From the NCBI RefSeq assembly GCF_014805625.2, contig NW_023998490.1, positions 2,207,495 through 2,271,494 of the forward strand: 64,000 nt of DNA, written 5' to 3'. This stretch comes from Glossina fuscipes. Taxonomy: Eukaryota > Arthropoda > Insecta > Diptera > Glossinidae. This document shows, piece by piece, positions 1-12,700 of this stretch (positions are counted from its first letter, which is position 1; each line of letters begins with the position of its first letter). The notes under the pieces were generated by a model. That model made no database searches and was not told where the DNA came from. It saw only the letters and a list, made by a program, of their open reading frames with translations. The position numbers and the translations under genes are program-made.

Positions 1-2116
1 TCTACTGCAAAAAGTCATATATTTTAAATGTAAATATACAATTACCGTAACTATACCTTCAAAACAAAACATAGAACGGTTGTATTTCGCACGTATATGA
101 AGGATAAGTGAAATTGGTTTTTTGAAGAAATGCAGTTAATAGTGGATGCATGAACGTTTTGATAAAAGCATGTATCTGAAGATCATATGTTTTGCTAAGT
201 TTTAATGGTCTGATTTTGTTGGCATGCAAAACTGTGAGGAATAGGAATTACTTGCTTACACTTTAAAGCATGTGTGCTTCTTTGTTGTCGATGATGATGG
301 GTCATATGTTTATTATCCATTTTACATATAACATCCCTGTATTCGAGAAGCAAATGTTTATACGTTTCACGTGCGGTCAAATATAAACAAGTGCTTATAA
401 TTTATTTAGTGGATTTTCACCTTAATCAATGTAAAATAAATATTTGGTGAGTGAGTTTTCTTGTTTCTCAATTAGAAAATAATTTCGTAAATCTACGCGC
501 TAAGCTTAAAGCGTTAAAAAAATAATGAAGAATTGTTTAGACCCGTGAAACTCTTGTCTTAGAAATTAGTTTAATAAAGGCGAAAAGTAAAGTTAGTGCT
601 GTGTATTTATAATTCTGCGTTTTATTTAAAGCGGGGGCATTTTAAAATTACTAATAAAAGCTGATTTGCAATCATTCGTTGCTTTACAGTGCGAAAGTGT
701 TTAACTCCAGAGTCTATTCCAATTTGAACCGCGCTTACAAGTTCATAACAACGAATGGTAACAAAAGAATATTTTACTGCACACTGACTGCTAATTTTGC
801 AACAATAATGAAAATATTAAATAAATAACATAAATATCAGCCTTTTGATAGGCCGGTATTTATATTCTTTTATAAATTCGCTTCAAGTTTTATTTGAAAA
901 TCTTCTGTCGATTTAACAAATCAAAATATTTCGATGCAAAGTCAAACGTAAGTTTTTGATTGTTGAAAGTTTACCTGATGAGAAAAGTCATTCTTTAAAA
1001 CATCGCTTAATTCTATCGCGAAATAATTTATATAAAAAAACGACACAAAAGATTTTTTCAAATTATACCCTCTTTTGTTTTTAGGGTAACTATTTGACCG
1101 GCGTTAGCAAAAAACCAAGTAAAAATATTATATTCCGATGTGGCCAAATCTTTCATATCCATTTTATCTTTATCCTAAAAAGACGGTTGTGCCAGATTTG
1201 CACAACATAAGTTCTCTTTTTATTGTTTATGGGAAAGAAACCATTTTCAGACTGCATTATACTGTAGGCATGTCCCACTGATTTCGTCCTTTTTTGAAAT
1301 ATACCTACGTGCAACAACTTCCAATGTTCCTGCCAAACTTCAAGTTGATATTAAGTTCCGCGAGTAGGAGTGCCTGTGTCGTAAACTCTACTCAGGCAGA
1401 CATTGTTTAGACGATTGAGAATTATACACCAAGTCAAGATCAAGTATATATATACTGTATAAGGTCTCTAAAGCTCCGCTCTCGGTATTGCGAATATCTT
1501 GACATAGTGAATATTCCCCCCATCTTTCACAAGGTACAAAAAATCAAAAAATTTATTTAGCTCTGCCGCCATAATACAACGAATGACGTGTCCAAAGAAT
1601 ATCAATTGATGCGCTAGTGCTTGATCTCTTCTGTTTCCATATATGAAACTGCAAATTATATTTACCTGTCCTATTCTTCGATTATATTAGACTTGTACTT
1701 CCTAGTAATACCTTCATTTTTCAATGCTCATCTCTTCCTTCATCTTTATATCTTTTATGTTCTGAGCAATTGAATGGAAGTTTCGCGTTCATTTGACATT
1801 ATTTACATTAATTAATAGTTATATAACAGGTTTTTAATGCTTTAGGTTTAAGAGCTTTCCACAAACTTAGCGTGAAGTAGTCACGATCGGCTAAAATACT
1901 GATGTTTCATGGTGATGGTGGTTATGAATTTGCGATTTTGTTTTCCGTAGTCTAACGACATGAATCGATAAATTTAAGAAAAAAAAAATACATTAAAGGA
2001 TGTGTTTCCATTTAATTAAATTTTATTATAAAAGGAACAAATCGATATATAAGGCACAAATACTATTATAATACTTGCTATAATAAATACTGTAAGTTTA
2101 CGATTATTAATTAAAG
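1..2116. other. Intergenic, downstream of Tdc1
   Basis: No coding region that I can support. The only structure seen is a minus-strand fragment of dispersed repeat family A at about 1300-1480, with the block that reads TATAAAGTATATATA-like on the opposite strand. The rest is AT-rich DNA without long open frames. Confidence 0.6.
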
Positions 2117-5100
2117 TTAATTGCTTGCTTCGTCCGTATCTTCATCTGTAATGCCTTTCAGATGGTTTTTGTCGTTTTCTGTAGAAACTTTTAAAATAGT
2201 TTCCATTGCCAAATCTGCGTCGACCACAAGAATGGGTGCACATCCATCTTTAAGGTGTTCACATTGTGATTCGAAAATGTCTCTGGATATGCTGCGGGTA
2301 AAAGAGAATCGCAATGATTTGGTGCGCGACAGCCTTTTCTTGATTGGCGGTTTGCAGGTAATTATTTGAGATTCAGACTGAGTTTTCTCTTTTTCGGGTG
2401 TAGGCGGTAATGACGCTTTTTCCAATGCTATATCTCTCAAAATATCTTCAGCAAATGTTTTTATTTCGTTCCATGCATCACTTATATGTTTCTCCGTCGC
2501 ATGTTCGTAGGTAACACAAAAACGTATAACATATTTGCCATTAACCATTGAGGGTATCATATGCATTTTACCCGATTGATTAATATGCGCTAACAGTTCT
2601 TGATTGTATTGATCGGCAGATCTAGAAGTTTTTGTGAGTTAAAAAAAAATAATACAGTTCGTACACTACAAGTATAATATTTACCTCATACGAAAACACA
2701 CCAAACCCAAAAAGACATCATTCCGCACCTCAAAGCGATCATCTCTTCTCACTAAAGCTTCGAATTTCTTAGCTAAGGCTATGTGATTTCTTACGTAGGC
2801 CCTAAGACCGCTAAGTCCATACGTTCTAATAACAAACCACAATTTCAAAGCCCTGAATCTTCTGCTCAATGGAATTCCATAATGTCTATAGTCAATTGCC
2901 ATTTCATGATCGTGTTGCAAATAAAGCGGGTTTACGTTTAAAGCCCTCTTCAAAGACATAATATCTCGGACCCACATTGCGGATGCATCAAAATTCGTTA
3001 AGAGAAACTTATTAGGATTTGTGTTAAACGAGTCAGCGTATTCCAGTCCCTTGGAAAATTCACGCATTTCAGGTAATATAAACGAATTGCCAGCGTAGGC
3101 ACCGTCTACATGAAACCATATGCTTGATATCTGTTTGCAAACTTTACCGATTTCGGTAAGATTATCAAAAGCACATGCTCCCGTTGTGCCCACGGTTGCC
3201 ACCACAAAAAACGGTGTTAGTCCCGCGCTGATGTCATTTTGTATAGATTGTCGCAAAAGATCTACACGCATGCGTCCACGCGAATCTGCTTCAATTATAC
3301 GCAATTTGACTAAAGCCATTTTGGCTGCTTTTTCAACAGATGAGTGAGCCTCTTTGCTGGCATAGGCTATAAGCTGAGGTAAGAACACGCTATCATGTAT
3401 TTCGGTTGTGGAGCCTTTTAATTTGTTTATCGCTCTTGAACGAGCTGTGATCATGCACACGAGAGTACATTCTGACGCAGAGCCTTGCAACGCCCCACCC
3501 CCGTGACCGGCGGATGCACTGCTAATAAAAGCCTTTGGTAAACCTAATGCTTTCGCATACCAGTCCATAACTATAGTTTCCAATTCTGTGGCGGCCGGAC
3601 ATGCAGCCTGAAAAGGGAATGGAAAATAAAACCTTACAAGATTGCAAAACTTTTGAAAAACCGATTATTTGCACGCACCCATGAAAAACAAATAGACCCG
3701 ATAGCACTACTTAACATATCACCTAAAATCGAAGGAAACGAATTGCCCGATGGGAAGTAGGCAAAAAATTTCGGATGATTCCAGTGTACAACACCAGGCA
3801 TAATTTTTTGTTCGAAATCGTTTAAAATATCTTCGAATTTCTCTGCTTTTAAAGGAGCTTCCGCTGAAAAGAGGAAAGTTATGTAAAAAATGTATTAATA
3901 AAATCGGAAGGAATTGACCATATATTAAGTAGTCTAAAAAATAACAAGTCATTAACACGTTCAAGATATATTCATTCGAGCTTTCTTAATTAATTTAATG
4001 CATAGTGAGTTTCATGAATAACTCAGGAATGGTATATTTATTTTCTCTCAGGGCTCATTGTTATACCCTATATTGCTGGTAGTACGTGGATATATATTAA
4101 ATTTGGGGGGATGTGTGCAACACCCAAAAGAACTTACGGCGTACCCATATATTATTGTACATATCGATTTAGGATCACTTTCTAAGCTTGTCCATCCGCC
4201 AAACAGTCTTGCGTTTTGTGTTAAACCTACAAGCCGTAATTTTTGACATAGTGTAACGAAATTTGTTACAGAGTCATGATATGGCCGAACGAAGAACCGC
4301 ATTGAAAATGGTTTGCATCGGATCACTTTTTCCACCAAGTTTTATACAGAGCCTTATTTTGGGAAGTCGTTATATAAATTTTTAAGTGAAACGATGTAGG
4401 GAATCTAGTGGCGAACAATCGTGGCTCAACATGCTGGTTTTACATGCTTTCCAGAATATTTGTTGCTTTACTCAAGCTATTCTTTGGAGTAAAACATATT
4501 GCATGATCAATTTGTTCATACGTTTTATTTGTGTATAATTATCTATAATTCAATTAACGATTTCTCACATTTTCGAATTCTCTCTAATTCTCCCCATCAG
4601 CTCTCTGCGCTTATATTGTAAGAAAATTACTTTTAATTAGTATCTTTTCTTTATGATAACGATGCTGCAAACACAAACACTTACTCGCACTTAATTATGG
4701 TACAACGTAATGTGCGAATCTTAGATGTTATTGAACGAATGAAAATAAAAACAAAAGTGAGTTTGTTTTCAGATTACAATGAATTCCCGTACCCATCATC
4801 TGCATTGCATTTGCATTCTGATGTATAAAGCAGCTTAAGATACAAATAAAGATAAAGGATAAATATCCGCCCAAAAATATTTGTAAGTGCATTCAAAATA
4901 AAATAAAATGCTGTAAAATAATCGAAGAAATAATTTGATCTAAGCTATTTTTAGTCCCACTTATTATGGCCCGGCAAAAATCGACCGTCCCAGCTATCGA
5001 TTGCTATTAGTCTTTGTTATTACATCTTTCGCTATAGCATGTTGGAAGATGAATTATGCAATTTGTTTGTGGGCGATATATAGAAAAAAAAATCTATTAA

Positions 5101-8100
5101 ATAAATAACATCACTTAATAAGTTCGTAGGATGATATATTTGTGTCGCAACTATTGACGAATCCATAAGATTTGTACCTGCAAAGGCACCTGCAAATAAA
5201 ATTTGTCAAAATTCGATCACATTGAGACGATTTGGTTGCACACGTGACGCAACGTGCCAACTTCAGATCTTCCCAAACAAAGGTAATGTTATTAAAACAA
5301 CGACGATTTGTAAATTAATGGGCGGGATTTTATAATATTTTGATATATTTTTTTTGAAGATCGGAGGTATCTAAAAATCATGGATTCGTAAACAGTTATT
5401 TGACATCTGTCTGTCATCCTACGAATTTAATGAGTGATGACACACGTTTGGTTGATGGATGAAGAATTGTGTGACAAAGAAAATGCTAACTGACATTAGT
5501 TATGCTTATGGCTATCAGAACTTATATCCTGCATTTACGTTTGCCTTACAAACAGTTAAGAGCACAAGCGGTTTCATACGCCTGAGTGGCCGAGTCTCGA
5601 CTAGCAGCTCAATGGTCGTGGTTAAATGATCTTCATTGAAGTCGGGTTTACTCCCTATTTTCTTAATTAGACTATTAATATATTCCACATTATTGAAATT
5701 TAATTGGCATAAATTGTTACAATATTGGTGTTTGTAAATGAGTTCTTCCCATTTAACAGATATGCTCACGCCATTTCTGCTACTTCGTCTCATTTAACAG
5801 ATGAGAGAGATTTTTTATCCACCATTTCTCTTATTTAGTTATTTTTTACTTATTAAAACCCTGTGCTCTCTTCATTCACAACACATAGTACTTTTTTTAT
5901 TAACGGTGTATAGGGGAAAACCAGCTAACGGCAGTCTTGCCTCAAATGCGGTAGAGTTTTAACAAAGCCGAAAGCCTTAGATGCTAGTGGTTTAAGGCTT
6001 TGATCTTAGCATTTATTATAATAATATTATTTATTTATAGTATTATAATAATAATAACAATAATAATAATAAATTCATTATGTGTAACACAATTGTTGGT
6101 GGTAAGAAGTCTGCATTAAATCAAATAACGGTGCCTCTTAATGGCACAATGAATGAATTAATTATAAACAGATTAATATCTACATCCACTCAACTACATT
6201 CATAAGTAATATGAGTCTCATGTTGTATTTATATGGAAGTGTATATACATATATATAGCTATGTACATGTTGAGCTATGCAGGGATAATGTGACTCCTTT
6301 TCCGCTAGGTAGGTAGGCTATTTTCGACAACTTTTAGTAATTATTTAAATTTTCTATTAATATAATTGTTTTCACAATGCAAATTTTTCTTTTAAGAAAA
6401 TCGTCTTCCTACTTGAGGTCTCTTTCACCTCAATGATTCAGTGAGTAAAGAAAATTATTGCTTTTTGCTGGGAACCCAATCCGCAAATTATCCCTGAGAC
6501 ATCTTTACATTGTATAAATAAAAACCGTTTGGTGTAGTTTTTCAGCTGATGGCTTTATCAACTTTTGTTTTTTTGAAATCAAAATTAAAATCCCGACGTT
6601 GAGGCGATGTTAAGGAAATCTTCATGGGGTGAAATGCAAGCTACTCACTCATCTAAGCAGTAATTTCAAGGAATTTTGGTAACGAATGGCTTCCGTGGAG
6701 TTTTGATTTAACACCTTTGGACTATTGCTAGTAAAATTATTTGAAGTCCTTGGTCAAGGTCGAGCGTTAAAAAGACATGTATAGAACACGCTATTGGTGA
6801 AACTAGGCCAAGTTTAGTAAACGAAGCGTTCGGGTATCGGTTCTATCTAATCGGCTCTAGTGCAAAGAACCGTGAATGTCATTGGAATCGTGTTGTATTT
6901 AGAAATCAATTGCATCGAATATTTTTCAAAATAAGAAAATAAGTTATCTTCTCTTCAGTTGGCATGAAATGTGTTGAACATGTATGTGACTATTTGAGTG
7001 CTCATCTGCTTACAAATGGACTCTTAAAACAAAAATATTGAAGGAAGAAATTTATGTGCGGTTTAGAACGACCATTCCAACGCCCAGCACTTACTTATGT
7101 GCGAAACTTGTATTTGCAAGATAAGAAGAAGATCCGCTCGCTTTCTATGCACAGAATGCCGTAAATATTCTGTCTATTACATAACTATCGAACGAGATTT
7201 TTGCAATCAGTTTCCAGCTCCGAGTTTGCTAAGAACACGTGACAAACGGACAAATGGACTCACTGACAAACGAGCTAAATTGCAATAGAATCCGATCTAT
7301 TACAACTACGTTTATCAAAAATCATATGCTTCTTCCGAAAACCACAATGTAAACGTGATACATACAGATTCCCGCAAAATTTAGATCGCTTTGTTTGTAT
7401 GATTTATGCTCTTTGTCGATATGTATTATTTATCATAAGTCATCCAACATTTTGCGCAAAGAGGTGCCCACAACACTTAATGAATTGTATGAGCCTTCAA
7501 AATTTCGCCTCTAAGTGAATATAACTTTTATATAAATAAACGGACAGATAATTTTTCTTTCTCGTGATGAATTATTATATTTTGAGTAAAACCTCTGGTA
7601 CTTTCTGTGTATAGTTTAGCTACAATGAGTAAACAATTAAATTATGCGCTTTGAAAAATCGCAAAAATATTTACTAATATTTCAATAAACATTAATTTTA
7701 TAGTCAGATTTTCTGAGAATAAAATAAGATTTTCCAAAGCAGAAGTGCACTATAAATGAATTGCATTGAATCGTTTTCCAAAATATTCTTCAATTATAAA
7801 AATAAACTGAACAAATTTTCCAGAGACTTAATACATATTCAAGGCACGCTAATTACGAAATTTTTTGTTAATATCATAAATAAGGTTTGTTTATAAGTAA
7901 AAAAGCAATTAATTAAGGAAAGTTGCGTTATCACGCAAGTATCTGATTTATTTGTCTATTTGCCTACAACATTTTTTTTAAATTTAAAAAAAATAATTAA
8001 ATAAACAATTTGGCTCATTTCTTAATTTGCCTAAAAAAATTCCTTACTATTACGCTTCGAATCCAACTGACGAGAGCATGTTAGATTAGCTGCATTAGTT

Positions 8101-9784
8101 GTTAGTACCACTAACAGGCATAAGAGATCCGAAAAAATGTACATATTTTAGATCCGCTTGTTTTTGCCTTGAACGACCGTAAAAATTGGAAGAGGGAAAA
8201 CCATACATAATCTTTGTTGATGGTCTGAGACCAAATGTGGGAGTTCATCTTGATCGTTCCAAAGGCGTGCCATTATAGGCACGAAAGACTGGTCTATAGC
8301 TTACATGCACCCGGTTAGGAAAATACTATTTCAGGGCTCTACATGATGGCTGATATCGGTTTTAAAAGTTTTTATCTTGAGTGTTTGTTTGTCTTCAGCT
8401 TGAAGTAAATTTCTCATCTTTAGTGTTTTGTTTTAATGTTTTCTCTTTTTTGTTAATCGAATTTTAGATTTCTTTTATTTATTTTTATTGGTTTATTTTT
8501 CTGTTTTGTTTATTTAGTTTTTCTCCATTTATTGATTGAGTTATTTGTTTATTGTTTTTATTCATTTTATTTTTTTATTTATATGTAACTTTTATTTTTT
8601 TTATTGGCTTTCATTTATCTATTTATTTTATTACTTTTTAATTTTTATTTATTTGTCGATTTATTTACGCATTTTTTTCTTATTTATATTTGTGTAATCA
8701 TTTTTTTTTATATTGTGGTTTACTTTTATTTATTTTTTATTTGTGTAAATTTTTTATTTATATATTAATTATTTAATTTATTTTTTTTATTTATCTGCTT
8801 TTATTTATTTATTCTTCCTTTGTTTAATTTAGCATCCTTTGGCCATTTAAACTGACTTATAAAAGCTTTTAACTTAAAAACAAAGAAATTCAATGTCGCC
8901 GAACAGTCTCCAATCAATTCTTTAATTAGTAAATGATCAGGTAAACTCCTTTCATGAAAAAAAAAATACAATGATTCAGTATTTTAAAAATTTTTTCCTA
9001 TGCGTAAGCCTAAATATTACTTTAGTGTTAAGAATGGTTTTTTTGAGCATTATTTTTTTTGTTTTTGGCTTAGGTAGGTTTTGATGGGTCGTTTCATTCT
9101 TAACAAATTTAAGAAATCTTTGCCAACTTCTAAAAGTTCGGTCATTAAACAAATTTAATTTGTATCGCAATATAATTCTCAGATACATTTTCTGCCGCTA
9201 AATTTAATAAAGCATCCCAAAGAGATCATTGCTCTGAAGATTGTCGATCAAACAGATTAAATTTTAATAAATTCAATTGAATTATTGTTGTGGCCTTAAA
9301 TACCGTTCGCGTACACCAGTCCTCAAATGTTGCTGTGACCTTAAATTCGTCGTGCCGATCCCATGAAACTTTTATTGTTCCTTTCTCAATAATTTTCTTT
9401 CGCTCAATTTTCTTGATTCATAGAAAGGGATTCTGGTTGATTTTTAAAATCTAAGAAATATTTATTTTAATATTGGAGAAGTTTTACTATGAACATAAAT
9501 GGCTGACGTTCGCCAACAACATGGCACGTCTTTTAGTCAATAATAAACGTTATAACCATTTTTCAATAAAATAATGCAGTCATGCCACAAAATTCCGATC
9601 TATTTAGCTATTCGACGTTTCGATTTGGAGTAAAAAGAACGTACGATACTATACCTGGTAATAACTGTTTTAAATATCCAGGGTCTAATGTTGGAGCCAC
9701 ATTACGTTGTTCGATATTTTTGGAATAATCACAAATATAATCAATCACTTCTTTGCCGTATTTCCGGAAACCTTCCACATCCAT
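2117..9784 (-). CDS. Tdc1: Tyrosine decarboxylase, Tdc1 type (4 exons, 580 aa)
   Basis: Group II PLP-dependent decarboxylase, expected to turn tyrosine into tyramine in the cytosol. Coding exons on the minus strand: 9655-9784, 3679-3863, 2685-3607, 2117-2621. All junctions are GT-AG and phases agree, giving 580 residues. Exon 1 starts MDVEGFRKYGKEVIDYICDY. The PLP-stacking His is H192 (EAHSSVEK), with T246, D272 in HVDGAYAG and the Schiff-base lysine K304 in NPNKFLLTNFDASAMW. The block HWNHPKFFAYFPSGNSFPS is typical of Tdc and not of Ddc, Hdc or amd. The tail (from about residue 490) is Ser/Arg-rich, then acidic. Versus Tdc2 it has F for W after the lysine, and A for C in the NFD-C position, which I associate with the Tdc1 branch. 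Intron 1 is 5.8 kb. The Tdc1/Tdc2 assignment is from memory of the Drosophila pair; tyrosine decarboxylase as such is near certain. Confidence 0.9.
4050..4340 (+). repeat. Dispersed repeat fragment in Tdc1 intron 1
   Basis: This segment shares the block 'TGTTAAACCTACAAGCCG' followed by an AATTTTT run with 53358-53385. A looser match lies near 27230-27260. It also has the 'ttataccct' opening seen in other repeats of the window. It looks like a diverged copy of an interspersed element. No ends can be placed. Confidence 0.35.
5582..6078 (+). repeat. tRNA-derived SINE, interrupted copy
   Basis: The left piece (5582-5625) matches the head of the SINE at 55654-55704, including TGGCCGAG (the A-box start) and CTCAATGGTCGTGG. 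The right piece (about 5943-6078) matches its body, including GCCGAAAGCCTTAGATGCTA, and ends in a loose (AAT)n tail. About 317 bp of unrelated AT-rich sequence separates the pieces, so a later insertion split this copy. It lies in Tdc1 intron 1, antisense to the gene. Confidence 0.65.
8400..8820. repeat. T-rich low-complexity tract (TTATTTA-like)
   Basis: About 400 bp made almost only of TTTATTT, TTTTTATTTATT and close variants on the plus strand, inside Tdc1 intron 1. It reads as A-rich in the sense of the gene. No repeat unit is strict. Confidence 0.7.
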
Positions 9785-12700
9785 TTTCTTTTTTTTCTTA
9801 ACAAACAATGAAATCAATTTAAAAGGTGATAAAATTTCAGTGTAAAAAGCCTTTTCTTCCCGTTAAAGTATATTTTATTTTTAATTATGTTAGATTTATT
9901 TATCTATTTTTTCTTTTCGACTATATTTTCTTGTAGCGTTTTTTTTTTTTTTTTCAAAACGTCTTTAATATTCTTCTTTGATGCTTTCTGTTTCAATATT
10001 TTAACACGAATGATGTAAAGTTTAATCGAAATGCATGTTTTATACAAAGTCAATGTAAGATATTTCTTCTCATTCAGTCGTATTAATCCCTATTCTTTCT
10101 TAAAATCACTGCTAAGGTAAACTACTCAAGATTAATGCACTAAATTGTGCTTTACTTTGACTCTCTTCTCTCTATATATGACGTTTTTCTTTTTTTTTTT
10201 TGCTTTAAAAAGTGTGGAGATATACTCTCGCGTTTTTTCAGATAGTACTGGAAAATTAAAGAGTAACGAAAATGCTTGTATTCAATTAGATAATCTTAAG
10301 TTTAAGGAAGCGTTTAAAGAAAAGAGTCACTAAGATTAAGTAATGAAAGTTTGCTCTTTCATATAAACTGATGTTTATGCAATTAGAGGATGAAAAACTT
10401 TCTATATCACGTTTTACGAAACGAAAAACAGGTGAGAAAATAATATTCGGTGATGGCCGAATCCTTTATACCCATCGCCGACTAGAAAAAAGGAAAACAA
10501 GTAAATTTTATATTACTGTCGAATATTACTGTACTTTACGGGTAAAAAGAAAAAAACAAGGAAAGCAAAGGTGTTCAGAGTTTTTGCTGCATAAGTATGT
10601 GCACGAAGACTGGCGGACCGATATGCTTAGACCGACACAAAAAACTCTTCTGATTCGATCGGTGCAACAAAAGATGGATTTATATCAAGTCCTTCTGGGT
10701 GTTGCATACATCCGCACACAAGCGGCGAGGGCATAACAATGCTTTAATTGAATATTTTTGCAAAGTCGCATGATATTATTTAACATTAAAACAAAAAATA
10801 ATAATTATTTTCGTCAACTTAAAGTTTAGCTAACTGAATTATTTATGACTTTCTAAATTGTTTTAAGGAAATAAAGAAAGCGTAAATGTCAGCGAATTGA
10901 AAACGTGTAAGTGCACTGTATGCTTGTTATATCCACCATAGAACAAATAATTGCGAATATTATGATAAGAACTGCATGGATTTGGAATGAATCTTGGAAA
11001 CTGAAGAATTAAAAATTTTAAACATTTTTTTTTTTTTTTGCTAATTAAAGGTAAAATCGGTCGATTCGTGTTGTCTTTGAAACACAGGTTTTCAGATGAG
11101 TAGATATATATTTACAAAAATTGTCGTTTTCTTAAAATCGTGTTCATTATCTCTATTTTGTCCGTAGTGCGATTAAAAATAAAGTGAAGGAAGCATTTGT
11201 GCACCTGGTGAGAGCACACTTTTTCTTTAAGTTTGTACACTGCTACGAGCTCAGTCAACTAATGAGCAGACGGATGAATGGATCCTAAATTGACTGACAA
11301 TCTTCCGCCCATCAAAGCATTTAGAAAGCTCGATTTTCTAAATGTGACTGCAACATTCATTAACTTGTATGACTCTACGAACAGAAAGAGGAAAAATTTC
11401 AGCTTTCTTTTCATATGTGATGGCCTCAAACTTATTCAAAGTCCTCAATTTGATTGTATTATACATTTATATGTATGTCCATAAACGTCTCACATACCTT
11501 TCTTATTAACAACCTGTATAGAAGATTTAATACATCACCATTATCCGACAATGTTTACAGTTAGTTAAAATCATTGTTTACGAGCTATTAAAATCTATTT
11601 GAACTATGCGTTTAATATCGTCATATCCAGCACGTGAATAGCTTATAGTTTTTTAATTTGTCATCTGCTAATGACCGGTCGTGAGATTAATTTAAGCTGA
11701 TAATAAAAAGTATAGAACTTAAAAAAAAAACCATCCCACTGGATTTTTCCCTTCACAGAAGTTTCTCTCGATTTTTTGATTTTTCTAACTTGTGATTCAT
11801 GTTTGGGGATCGAAAATATCGTACGTGTGACGGGAAAACATAAAATTTATTCATGTCTTAAAAAAATTTCCCTCGAGATGTTTGCGTGAATCCACTGAAC
11901 CATAGCGACGAGAATAGTTATTAATTACTGACTGGTTTGACTATCAATTTCAATTTAGGGTTTAGTGTACGCTAATATGAAGCATTCAGTTTGTCATTTC
12001 ATTTAGCTACTTATGGAGACTATAGCGCCTGATATTTACTATAGAGGAACATATATTCAAGGAGATTTTTATAATTATACTTCGTATTTGATATTTCGTA
12101 CCCTTCACTGAGTAAGATCGGGGTATACTCATTTTGTTTTTGCCCACAATGTGTGTAAAACCCAAAAGGAAATTTCACGTATAAAGTATATATATTCTTG
12201 ATCTGCGCGAAATTCTGAATTCATTTAGTCATGTCTGTCCGTCACTGTGTCTGTGTGGTGTGTGTTGTTGGCACTCTCTTGGTCGCAAAAATGAAGATAT
12301 CGATTTCAAATTTGGTAGAAACATTGAAAGTTTCTCCACGCAGGTTCGTATTGAAAATGGGCCAAATCGGTCGGAGCGGAAGCATACAGTGGAGCGTAAA
12401 CTAAACGCAAGTCCGTCTTTTTAACTTTCTCGATATTTGCTCGTTACTCGGAAATTATTAAAATTAGAAGGCTGAAGCCTCCCACATTCTCTTATCCTTA
12501 GTGCAGAAATGGAAAACATCTGCCATGCCCACAAAAAGTTTTAAGTGATTAAATTTTCTTTTTTTTCACTTTTTTAAGGTTTAAAGAAGCGGACCAAGTC
12601 TGGACCAAATGGGCCTAATTTTTGGGCCCCGTTCCATATAAGACTTTTCATGACGAGTTAGCTCTTTAGAAAAAGGACTAATTTTTTAAATTTTATAATG

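Noticed and set aside
5515..5793. 92-codon minus-strand frame
   Set aside because: It overlaps the SINE head and its insertion; no family likeness and no splice context.
10371..10736. 121-codon open frame, one of the longer ones in the window
   Set aside because: Composition is simple K/R-rich, no motif is seen, and its start overlaps sequence resembling the end of a dispersed repeat.
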